From: Allobosea sp. BH3
Lineage (GTDB): Bacteria > Pseudomonadota > Alphaproteobacteria > Rhizobiales > Beijerinckiaceae
DNA: 64,000 nucleotides
Assembly (NCBI RefSeq): GCF_025499465.1
Contig: NZ_JAIMCA010000004.1
Location: forward strand, 62,001-126,000
Direction: 5' to 3'
Positions 57,763 through 64,000 of this stretch are shown piece by piece. Within the stretch, counting starts at the first letter, position 1. Each line of letters opens with the position of its first letter. Made by a program: the position numbers and the translations under genes. A model generated the notes under the pieces. The model saw nothing but the letters and a program-made list of their open reading frames with translations, was not told the origin of the DNA and did not search any database.

Positions 57763-57767
57763 TCCCC

Positions 57768-57790
57768 TCAGCCCTCATCCTGAGGGCTGA
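57768..57790. repeat. Inverted repeat after the amine oxidase gene
   Basis: TCAGCCCTCA-TCC-TGAGGGCTGA, a perfect 10-base stem six bases after the stop codon. There is no T-tract, so it could be a weak terminator or a repeat remnant. Confidence 0.55.
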
Positions 57791-57883
57791 AATGTCCAAT
57801 TCGAGACATCGCAGAAGGAGATCGCTAACCCTCCCTTAACGGGTCTCTGGCGCAATCGGGCTTTAACAGCCCCCAGGCCCGCC

Positions 57884-58744
57884 ATGCAGGTCGATCTCCT
57901 CGCCGGAACGGGCTATCGCCCCCTCGCGCTCCCCCGGCCCCAACCCACCATCCTCGTCTTCGATTCGGGCCTCGGCGGCCTCACAGTGCTTTCGCGCACG
58001 ACCGAGCTTTGCGCCGACGCTCATATCGTCTACGCCGCGGACGATGCGGGCTTTCCCTATGGCCGGCTGAGCGAGGACGCGCTCGTCGCCCGGGTGCTGG
58101 CGGTGATGGAGCGGCTCATCGCGCGCTTCCACCCCGATCTCGTGGTCATAGCCTGCAACACGGCTTCCACGCTGGTGCTGCCGGCGCTGCGCGCGCGCTT
58201 CGCCATCCCCTTCATCGGCACCGTCCCCGCGATCAAGCCCGCCGCCGCCGCCACGCGAAGCGGCATGATCACGGTGCTGGCCACGCCCGGCACCGTCGCC
58301 CGCGTCTATACGCGCGAGCTGATCGAAAATTACGCCGCCGCCTGCGAGGTCACCCTCATCGGCTCGACGAAGCTCGCCGGCCTCGCCGAAAAGGCACTGA
58401 AGGGGGAGCCGGTCGATGACGAGGCCCTGCTCGCCGAGATCGCACCGTGCTTCAGCGAGAAGGACGGCCAGCGCACCGACGTCGTGACGCTCTCCTGTAC
58501 CCACTATCCGCTGCTGCTGGAGCGCATGCGACGCCTTGCGCCCTGGCCGGTCGAATGGATCGACCCGGCACCGGCCATCGCGCGGCGCGTTTCGCAGTTG
58601 CTTGGGCCGAGCGGGCGCCTTCCCTGCCCCGACGCCACGGCAGTCTTTACCTCGGGGCAGAATCTGAGCGGCCCCCTCCGCATCGCGCTCGCCGGCTATG
58701 GCCTCGCGCGTATCGCCACGGAGCCGATGCCGCTGGTCAATTGA
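57884..58744 (+). CDS. murI: Glutamate racemase
   Basis: 286 residues. The catalytic Cys residues lie in VVIACNTASTLVLPALR and VVTLSCTHYPLLLERMR; LVFDSGLGGLTVLSRT is the opening motif. It makes D-glutamate for peptidoglycan. The N-terminus MQVDLLAGTGYRPLALPRPQ is about 15 residues longer than usual, so a later start is possible. A RIME1-like copy and the rpsD gene follow. Confidence 0.95.
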   Translation: MQVDLLAGTGYRPLALPRPQPTILVFDSGLGGLTVLSRTTELCADAHIVYAADDAGFPYGRLSEDALVARVLAVMERLIARFHPDLVVIACNTASTLVLPALRARFAIPFIGTVPAIKPAAAATRSGMITVLATPGTVARVYTRELIENYAAACEVTLIGSTKLAGLAEKALKGEPVDDEALLAEIAPCFSEKDGQRTDVVTLSCTHYPLLLERMRRLAPWPVEWIDPAPAIARRVSQLLGPSGRLPCPDATAVFTSGQNLSGPLRIALAGYGLARIATEPMPLVN

Positions 58745-58894
58745 GGGGCTCCCGGCGGCCGGGAAGCCATTCCTTGTTTGACAAAACAGCCGGCGCATGG
58801 TTCTAGAGCGCCGTCGCGCGGCTCCTGACGGGGCCGCGTGGCTTTTCCGCACCCGCGATCCGCTCTCTTCGGAAGCTGGATCTGTCGCCCCGGT

Positions 58895-58940
58895 GCATCG
58901 GACCGAAAAGTGGCTTCCACCTTTCGGGCAAATTCGATGC
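58895..58940. repeat. RIME1-like repeat, copy 3 (first palindrome only)
   Basis: GCATCGGACCGAAAAGTGG...CCACCTTTCGGGCAAATTCGATGC. The second hairpin seen in copies 1, 2 and 4 is missing. It lies 83 bases upstream of rpsD. Confidence 0.75.
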
Positions 58941-59022
58941 AGAGAAAATGGCAGCTTGCGAAAGCAGCCTGGGACAGGAGGGCGCGGTCCTCAATAATCG
59001 CGAACCATAGAGGACACGCGAC

Positions 59023-59640
59023 ATGTCGAAGCGCCACGAGGCGAAATACAAGATTGACCGTCGTCTCGGTCAGAACATCTGGGGCCGCCCGAAGTCCCCG
59101 GTCAACCGCCGCGAATACGGCCCCGGCCAGCACGGCCAGCGCCGCAAGGGCAAGCCTTCCGACTTCGGCACGCAGCTGCGCGCCAAGCAGAAGCTCAAGG
59201 GTTACTACGGCTCGATCTCCGAGAAGCAGTTCCGCCGCTACTACGCCGAGGCGATCCGCCTCAAGGGCGACTCGGGCGAGAACCTCGTCGGACTGCTCGA
59301 GCGCCGTCTCGACGCGGTGATCTACCGCGCCAAGTTCGTCCCGACGGTCTTCGCCGCCCGCCAGTTCGTCAACCACGGCCACGTCACCGTGAACGGCAAG
59401 CGCGTCAACATCGCCTCCTATCAGGTCCGTCCGGGCGACGTGATCGCGATCAAGGAGAGCTCGCGCCAGCTCGCCATCGTCATCGAATCGGCCGCGCTCG
59501 CCGAGCGTGACGTGCCCGACTACATCGACGCCGACCACACCAAGTCGACCGCCACCTTCACCCGCACGCCGACCCTGACGGACGTGCCCTATGCGGTGCA
59601 GATGGAACCGAACCTGGTCATCGAGTTCTACTCGCGCTGA
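59023..59640 (+). CDS. rpsD: 30S ribosomal protein S4
   Basis: 205 residues. The S4 RNA-binding domain reads [40 protein letters not shown] and QVRPGDVI. The N-terminal [20 protein letters not shown] and the [19 protein letters not shown] region have no Cys, so it is the zinc-free form. It starts 16S rRNA assembly. Located alone, away from the alpha operon, as in many Alphaproteobacteria. It ends at a strong terminator. Confidence 0.97.
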   Translation: MSKRHEAKYKIDRRLGQNIWGRPKSPVNRREYGPGQHGQRRKGKPSDFGTQLRAKQKLKGYYGSISEKQFRRYYAEAIRLKGDSGENLVGLLERRLDAVIYRAKFVPTVFAARQFVNHGHVTVNGKRVNIASYQVRPGDVIAIKESSRQLAIVIESAALAERDVPDYIDADHTKSTATFTRTPTLTDVPYAVQMEPNLVIEFYSR

Positions 59641-59685
59641 TCGGCTCGCAGCGGATCGAATGATCCGCTCGTTCATCGGATATCG

Positions 59686-59719
59686 GAGGGAGGGCGAGCT
59701 TTCGCCCTCCCTCTTTTTT
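59686..59719 (+). terminator. Rho-independent terminator of rpsD
   Basis: GAGGGAGGGCGA, loop GCTT, TCGCCCTCCCTC, then six T. A perfect 12-base-pair stem starting 46 bases after the stop. Confidence 0.92.
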
Positions 59720-59815
59720 GGTCCGTGCACCGCAAGCAGGCGCCGCCCTACCTCACCTTCCCCATCGTCACCTTCCCGCAGCCATGCTAGAGGGTTTCTG
59801 AACTGGGAGGGTGCT

Positions 59816-60181
59816 ATGCGCGCATCGTCGATCAGCTACCCGATCGCCATATTGTCGGTCGTGGTGGGGATGCTCTGGGGCGTCCATATGGCCGTTTCGC
59901 ACGATCATTCGGCGATGCCGGCACACGCTCATCTGAATCTGCTCGGCTGGGTCTCGCTCTTCCTCTTCGGGCTGTTCTATCAGGCCCACCCGGCCATCGA
60001 TCGCGGTCGCCTCGCCCTGTTCCAGGTCTTTATCTGGATCGTCGGGACCGTGGTCATGACCATCGGCGTGGCGCTGGTTCACACCGGCTCGCCGGCCAGC
60101 GGCGAGCCCCTCGCCGGCATCGGCTCCATCATCGTCATCATCGGCATGCTGCTGTTCGGCTGGATCGTCATGCGCCGGTGA
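59816..60181 (+). CDS. Small membrane protein with HxHLNLLGW motif
   Basis: 121 residues from ATG at 59816, eight bases after GGGAGG. Four hydrophobic segments are seen (about 8-27, 39-60, 68-88, 99-118). MPAHAHLNLLGWVSLFLFGL resembles a conserved motif of heme-copper-oxidase-like and NnrS-type membrane proteins, where His residues bind metal or heme. The protein is too short to be a full oxidase subunit. Its role is unknown. It is followed by a bidirectional terminator. Confidence 0.7.
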   Translation: MRASSISYPIAILSVVVGMLWGVHMAVSHDHSAMPAHAHLNLLGWVSLFLFGLFYQAHPAIDRGRLALFQVFIWIVGTVVMTIGVALVHTGSPASGEPLAGIGSIIVIIGMLLFGWIVMRR

Positions 60182-60193
60182 GCGGCGCGCCCG

Positions 60194-60239
60194 GACATCA
60201 AAAAAGGGCGGCTCCTGCGAGCCGCCCTTTTTTGATGTC
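60194..60239. terminator. Bidirectional Rho-independent terminator
   Basis: A perfect 21-base inverted repeat, GACATCAAAAAAGGGCGGCT paired with its complement, around a 4-base loop. Each strand carries a T-tract after a GC-rich stem. It lies between the convergent 121-residue and 50-residue membrane protein genes. Confidence 0.9.
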
Positions 60240-60255
60240 ACCCGGATCGCCCGCC

Positions 60256-60408
60256 CTAGAGGTGCGAGCCGACCTGGTGGCGGAAGAAGTAGCAGCCGAG
60301 GCCCAGGCAACCGATCAGGATCGACAGCGCATAGGGCCCGAACAGGCACAAGACGAATACGGAACCGATAAAGGCCCGCATGGCCCATGTTAACCATGTC
60401 TGCTTCAT
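60256..60408 (-). CDS. Small membrane protein, 50 residues
   Basis: 50 residues from ATG at 60408, with AAGGTGG four bases upstream. The translation runs MKQTWLTWAMRAFIGSVFVL, then CLFGPYALSILIGCLGLGCY and FFRHQVGSHL: a short charged N-terminus and one or two membrane helices. The stop TAG at 60256-60258 is followed by the bidirectional terminator. The ribosome binding site, terminator and composition make it a likely real gene; the function is unknown. Confidence 0.65.
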   Translation of the reverse strand: MKQTWLTWAMRAFIGSVFVLCLFGPYALSILIGCLGLGCYFFRHQVGSHL

Positions 60409-60619
60409 GGCCCACCTTTCGCATCGCAGTTCCTGACAAACCGTAAACGGTAAGACGTGAATCGCAACTGAATAGAGATGGTAAATTCCGGATTCCCTAT
60501 TTAAATCCGTGCGTTATGGAATTGGTCTAAATAGCGGCGAAAGCAAGGCGGGAACAGCAGGGTCGTTCCTCTCGAAGGCGCCATGCCCTAATCTCAGCGC
60601 CACCCAAGGAGGAACGATC

Positions 60620-60862
60620 ATGATTCGTATGGTTTTGACCGCTTTCGCGCTGTGCTGCACGGTGAGCCTCGCCCAGGCCCAGAGCTGCACGGTTCAGGCG
60701 ACCGACAAGAAGCTCGCCGGCGCGGCGAAGACCAGCTTCCTGACCAAGTGCGAAAAGGATGCAGGCGCGACCTGTGACAAGCAGGCGGCGGATAAGAAGC
60801 TCGCCGGCGCTGCCAAGACGAGCTTCACCAACAAATGCGTCAGGGACGCCGTCGGCGGCTGA
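60620..60862 (+). CDS. PsiF-like small periplasmic protein
   Basis: 80 residues from ATG at 60620, seven bases after AAGGAGGA. A signal peptide (MIRMVLTAFALCCTVSLAQA) is followed by two near-identical units, ATDKKLAGAAKTSFLTKCEK and AADKKLAGAAKTSFTNKCVR. This matches the PsiF repeat, named after the phosphate-starvation-inducible protein of E. coli. The Cys pattern suggests disulfides. Whether it responds to phosphate here is not shown; no Pho box is evident. Confidence 0.85.
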   Translation: MIRMVLTAFALCCTVSLAQAQSCTVQATDKKLAGAAKTSFLTKCEKDAGATCDKQAADKKLAGAAKTSFTNKCVRDAVGG

Positions 60863-60893
60863 ACACAGGCCGCGTAAGGCAAACGAAAGAATT

Positions 60894-60924
60894 TTCAAGC
60901 GAACCGGGCTCCGGTTCGCTTGAA
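60894..60924. terminator. Hairpin after the psiF-like gene
   Basis: TTCAAGCGAACCGG, loop GCT, CCGGTTCGCTTGAA: a perfect 14-base stem 32 bases past the stop. No T-tract follows on the plus strand, so it may work as a weak terminator or RNA stabiliser. Confidence 0.6.
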
Positions 60925-60948
60925 GAAAGTACGATAAAACAAATAGAT

Positions 60949-60987
60949 AGAGGCTTTCCGCGATTCAAAGAAACGCGGAAAGCCTCT
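60949..60987. terminator. Hairpin after the Spy/CpxP-like gene
   Basis: AGAGGCTTTCCGCG and CGCGGAAAGCCTCT, 14 base pairs around an 11-base loop. It lies 20 bases beyond the stop of the minus-strand gene at 61008, and a T-rich run follows on that strand. Confidence 0.65.
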
Positions 60988-61007
60988 GACGGCAACGCAG
61001 AACCTGT

Positions 61008-61604
61008 TCAGTCCCGGTTGCGGTCCCGACGCTCCCAGCGACGATCACCGCGGTCGTCGTCGCCGTCATGGTGCCAGCCGCGCATCTCGCGGAAGCGCTC
61101 GCGCCCTTCCGCCATCGCCTCTCGCACGGAGCGGCGCAGCACCGTCTTCTGCTCGTCGGCGAGCGTGGCCCAGAGCGGACGCACCGCATCGGCCAGCTCC
61201 TTCGCGCGCGTCGCCCGCTCGTTCGCCCGGCTGGCCATGGCGTCGAGCCGCTCCATCATGTCGGCATGGCGCATGGTCTCGCGCTGCTCGCGCATTGTCG
61301 CCCATTGCTCCATGCGCTGTGAGCTGCGCTGCTTGATCAGCGCCTCGACCTTGTCGAACAGGGCCGTCTGCTCGGGCTTGAGCTTGAGGTCTGCGCGCAG
61401 CTTGCCGAGCCGCTCGTCGAGCCGCGCCTTGGCGCGCTCGGCCCGGCGCTCACGCATCCCCTCGCGCCGCTGTTCGCGGCTCTCGGTGCGCTCCTGGGTC
61501 TGCTGTGCGCCGCCTGCGGGTGGCACCGGCTGCGGCTGCGCCAGGGCAAGGCCTCCGGCAAGCATCGCGATGGACGAAGCGGCGATGAGGGCGATGGGTT
61601 TCAT
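61008..61604 (-). CDS. Spy/CpxP-family periplasmic LTXXQ protein
   Basis: 198 residues. A signal peptide ends near GGLALAQPQP (about 23). The mature part is long charged helices with LKLKPEQTALFDKVEAL and LADEQKTVLRR, two LTxxQ-like repeats typical of Spy/CpxP. The tail is rich in Arg, Asp and His (WHHDGDDDRGDRRW), which could bind metal. Family members are ATP-independent periplasmic chaperones or metal-stress sensors; no partner regulator is nearby. Confidence 0.8.
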   Translation of the reverse strand: MKPIALIAASSIAMLAGGLALAQPQPVPPAGGAQQTQERTESREQRREGMRERRAERAKARLDERLGKLRADLKLKPEQTALFDKVEALIKQRSSQRMEQWATMREQRETMRHADMMERLDAMASRANERATRAKELADAVRPLWATLADEQKTVLRRSVREAMAEGRERFREMRGWHHDGDDDRGDRRWERRDRNRD

Positions 61605-61794
61605 GGGAATCTCCCTTGGACATCCAGTCGGTACAGGTCGCTTCGCGGGTCTCGAATCCGATGGGCGATGAGGTCAGCCTGGGCTTCGATGCCTGAACCG
61701 GCCATGGCCCGCGCATGAAAAGATCGTAATGTGACGACAACGCGTGCCGCCCGATTCGGTTCGCTCTCGCATCGTCCCGCGGACAATCTCGCTC

Positions 61795-62793
61795 ATGCTC
61801 AATCTTATCACCGATGTCCGCGGCGTACGCGTCGGCCACGCAGATGACGTAACGGCAGCGACCGGTGTGACCGCCGCGATCTTCGAGCGCCCGACCATCG
61901 CCTCGGCGGCCGTGCTCGGCGGCGCGCCCGGCAGCCGCGACACCGCGCTCCTGTTGCCCGAAATGACGGTCGAGCATGTCGACGCCATCGTGTTCTCAGG
62001 TGGCTCGGCCTGGGGTTTGGGGGCGGCCGACGGGGTGATGCGCTGGCTCGCCGGCCAGGGCCGCGGCTTCCCGGTCGGCGCCTTCCGGGTGCCGATCGTG
62101 CCGCAGGCGATCCTGTTCGACCTCTCCAATGGCGGCGAGAAGCCCTGGGCGCGCGGCGAGGGCGACACGCCCTATCGCGAGCTCGGCGCAAGGGCAGCGG
62201 CGGCAGCCTCCGCCGACTTCGCCCTCGGGACCACGGGCGCGGGCTATGGCGCGACCACCGCTGGCCTGAAGGGCGGCATCGGCTCGGCCAGCGCACGCGC
62301 CGCGACCGGGCAGATCGTCGGCGCGCTCGTCGCCGTCAATGCGGTCGGCAGCGCCACCATCGGCACAGGCCCGCATTTCTGGGCCTCCCCTTACGAACGT
62401 GATGGTGAGTTCGGCGGCCTCGGCTGGCCCGATGCCATCACGCCCGCCGATACGGCGCTGCGTTTCAAGGGTGGCACCGGCCAGAACACCACGATCGCCA
62501 TCGTCGCCACCGACGCCGTGCTGACCAAGTCGCAGGCGCGCCGCCTCGCGCTCGCGGCCCATGACGGCCTCGCCCGTTCGCTGCGCCCCGCCCACGCCCC
62601 GCTCGACGGCGATATCGTCTTCGCCGCCGCGACCGGCCATAGCGGAGCCCCCTCGGACGCCTTCGCCCTGACGGAGCTCTGCGCGACCGCGGCCGATGTG
62701 CTGGCCCGGGCCGTGGCCCGCGGCGTCCATGCCGCGACGGCCCTGCCCTTCCCCGGCGCGCTGCCGGCCTGGCGGGATCGGTTCGGCAGTTGA
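61795..62793 (+). CDS. P1-family peptidase (DmpA/L-aminopeptidase-like)
   Basis: 332 residues from ATG at 61795; an upstream GTG at 61744 is also in frame but adds an unlikely tail. ITDVRGVRVGHADDVTAATG, VFSGGSAWGLGAADGVMRWL and GTTGAGYGATTAGLKGGIGS are the core of S58/P1 peptidases, which self-cleave before a catalytic Ser. Family members release N-terminal residues from D- or L-amino acid peptides. The substrate is unknown. Confidence 0.85.
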   Translation: MLNLITDVRGVRVGHADDVTAATGVTAAIFERPTIASAAVLGGAPGSRDTALLLPEMTVEHVDAIVFSGGSAWGLGAADGVMRWLAGQGRGFPVGAFRVPIVPQAILFDLSNGGEKPWARGEGDTPYRELGARAAAAASADFALGTTGAGYGATTAGLKGGIGSASARAATGQIVGALVAVNAVGSATIGTGPHFWASPYERDGEFGGLGWPDAITPADTALRFKGGTGQNTTIAIVATDAVLTKSQARRLALAAHDGLARSLRPAHAPLDGDIVFAAATGHSGAPSDAFALTELCATAADVLARAVARGVHAATALPFPGALPAWRDRFGS

Positions 62794-62800
62794 AAGGCTC

Positions 62801-62887
62801 CGTCATGATTGGGCTTGACCCGAGCATCTCGGGAAGGAGTGGCGCCCCTTTCTGCAGGAGATTCTCGGGTCAAGCCCGAGAATGACG
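62801..62887. repeat. CGTCAT...ATGACG intergenic repeat R10
   Basis: CGTCATGATTGGGCTTGACCC on the left (degenerate) and GATTCTCGGGTCAAGCCCGAG then AATGACG on the right. It lies between the P1 peptidase and ATP12 genes. Confidence 0.8.
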
Positions 62888-62950
62888 CGCACTCGCCCCG
62901 CGACAGGCCAGAGCTTCCCGCCACCCTCCGAAATGCGCTAAGGCAGCGCC

Positions 62951-63739
62951 ATGTCCACCGATGATTTCCTGGCCCGCTTCGGCGCCGAAGGCCAGCGCCA
63001 GCCCGATCCCGTCGCCGCCGCCCAGCAGGCGATGCGCAATCCCCTGCCCGCCCGCTTCTACAAGGAGGCGAGCGTGCTGGAGCGCGACGGGCTCTTCCAT
63101 GTCGCGCTCGACGGCAAGACCGCCCGCACCCCGGCGCGCAAGCCCCTTGCCGTCGGCTCTCGCCCGGTCGCAGAGGCGCTCGCCGCCGAATGGGATGCGC
63201 AGGCCGAGCGTATCGACCCGGCCCGCATGCCGCTGACCCGCCTCGTCAACTCGGCGCTCGACGGCGTCGCGGACCAGCAGGAAGCCGTGCGCGCCGAGAT
63301 CGTGCGCTATGCCGGCTCGGATGCGCTCTGCTACCGCGCCGGCGAACCCGAGGCACTGGTGGCGCGCCAGAACGAGGTCTGGCAGCCGCTCCTGAAGGGT
63401 GTCGAGGAGCAGGTTGGCGCCCGCTTCGTGCTGGCCGAGGGCGTGATCTTCACCGAGCAGCCCGCGCAAACGCTCGAGGCCGTCGCCCGGCGCGTCGCCG
63501 CCATCCCCGCCCCGCTCGCGCTGGCAGGCGCCCACAACGTGATGACGCTGACCGGCTCGACCATCCTCATGCTCGCGCTGGCGGACGGCGCCATCGATGC
63601 GGACGCCGCCTGGCAGGCCGCCCATCTCGACGAGGACTACCAGATCGGGATCTGGGGCCAGGACGAGGAAGCGGCCGAGCGCCGCGCCATCCGCAGGCGG
63701 GAATTCGACACCGCCGTGCTGCTCCTCGCACACGGCTAG
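62951..63739 (+). CDS. ATP12-family chaperone
   Basis: 262 residues. RFYKEASVLERDGLFHVALD, GKTARTPARKPLAVGSRPVA and LVNSALDGVADQQEAVRAEI are typical of the ATP12 family, which in mitochondria helps the F1 ATP synthase alpha subunit assemble. Alphaproteobacteria carry homologues. It would assist F1-ATPase assembly in the cytoplasm; that role in bacteria is inferred. It is followed by a RIME1-like repeat. Confidence 0.9.
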   Translation: MSTDDFLARFGAEGQRQPDPVAAAQQAMRNPLPARFYKEASVLERDGLFHVALDGKTARTPARKPLAVGSRPVAEALAAEWDAQAERIDPARMPLTRLVNSALDGVADQQEAVRAEIVRYAGSDALCYRAGEPEALVARQNEVWQPLLKGVEEQVGARFVLAEGVIFTEQPAQTLEAVARRVAAIPAPLALAGAHNVMTLTGSTILMLALADGAIDADAAWQAAHLDEDYQIGIWGQDEEAAERRAIRRREFDTAVLLLAHG

Positions 63740-63793
63740 CCGAAAGCCGAACGGCGCGGGCGTAGACTCCCGCCGCGCCTCCGCTTAAGCCGG

Positions 63794-63903
63794 CTCTGGA
63801 GCATCGGCCCGAAAACTGGACCCCGGTTTTCGGTCAAAGCCGATGCAAAACCAACGAACGGGGTCATCGGATCGAATACGATATTCGGTCCAATGATCCA
63901 GAG
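63794..63903. repeat. RIME1-like intergenic repeat, copy 4
   Basis: 110 bases bounded by CTCTGGAGCAT and ATGATCCAGAG. First palindrome GCATCGGCCCGAAAACTGG...GGTTTTCGG...CCGATGC, second GGATCGAATACGATATTCGGTCC. It lies between the ATP12 gene and the next gene start. It is the most complete copy in the window. Confidence 0.85.
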
Positions 63904-63930
63904 GCGTTTTACGGTCCGGAGCCCGCCGCC

Positions 63931-64000
63931 ATGAAGGACATCCTCGAACAGCTCGAAACCCGCCGCGACGGCGCCCGCAAGGGTGGCGGCGAGAAGCGCA
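63931..64000 (+). CDS. Probable acyl-CoA carboxylase beta subunit (PccB-like), N-terminal fragment
   Basis: Only 23 codons are in the window: MKDILEQLETRRDGARKGGG and then EKR. This beginning matches the usual start of propionyl/methylcrotonyl-type acyl-CoA carboxylase carboxyltransferase subunits in Alphaproteobacteria, which carboxylate short acyl-CoAs. The gene runs off the right edge. The call rests on a short stretch. Confidence 0.6.
   Translation, partial: MKDILEQLETRRDGARKGGGEKR

Noticed and set aside
57863..58852. A 329-residue open frame antisense to murI
   Set aside because: It covers a clear glutamate racemase gene and shows no domain features.
60440..60451. Palindrome ACCGTAAACGGT as an operator for the psiF-like gene
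   Set aside because: Twelve bases with no second copy and no known regulator; too weak to call.

Overview
The window looks like chromosomal DNA of a GC-rich alphaproteobacterium of the order Hyphomicrobiales (Rhizobiales), possibly Bosea-like. The evidence is indirect: an usg gene, an ATP12-type chaperone, a DUF6867 protein inside a Liv cassette, BcsS, an Anbu operon, and RIME1-like and CGTCAT...ATGACG intergenic repeats. I see no rRNA, tRNA, transposase, integrase, phage gene or CRISPR array. About 60 genes are packed with short gaps, and many gaps hold copies of the two repeat families.

Layout. 1-8.7 kb: partial DUF1190 gene, a stand-alone Aas-type acyl-ACP synthetase, a divergent PEP carboxylase, an EamA exporter, gpt, a CinA-type protein and an FkbM methyltransferase. 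8.8-10.7 kb: map-radC-DUF488. 10.9-15.0 kb: the Anbu operon (circularly permuted ATP-grasp, alpha-E protein, transglutaminase-like protein, Anbu proteasome-type peptidase), followed by a GGDEF-EAL protein. 17.3-19.2 kb: exoD, usg, bcsS. 19.4-31.4 kb: a form II CO-dehydrogenase-like locus on the minus strand (coxS-L-M, MoxR ATPase, NTF2-like protein, VWA protein, split XdhC proteins, LysE exporter, Mo-cofactor nucleotidyltransferase fusion), with coxG nearby and a soluble chemoreceptor between coxS and coxG.

31.7-37.8 kb looks like a hydroxyproline or related imino-acid catabolic island: two-subunit aconitase X, flavin reductase, GntR regulator, D-amino-acid-dehydrogenase-like flavoprotein, P-loop kinase and 4-hydroxyproline epimerase. 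TGATATATCA operator-like sites lie before the flavin reductase and between gntR and the flavoprotein. 38.2-43.8 kb: a complete branched-chain amino-acid-type ABC transporter (livH-M-G-F, DUF6867 protein, binding protein) ending in a clear terminator.

43.8-64 kb is mostly housekeeping: carbonic anhydrase, RBBP9-like hydrolase, phosphoesterase, purB, rpe, GST, a BASS-type transporter, a second DadA-like flavoprotein with a membrane-type dipeptidase, trmJ, a TonB-dependent receptor opposite a Tat-type amine oxidase, murI, rpsD, small membrane and periplasmic proteins, a P1 peptidase, an ATP12 chaperone and the first codons of a probable acyl-CoA carboxylase beta subunit. The observations most worth following are the Anbu operon whose transglutaminase has Ala where Cys is expected, the PEP carboxylase with altered signature motifs, the globin-like chemoreceptor with Glu in place of the proximal His, and the modular repeats.
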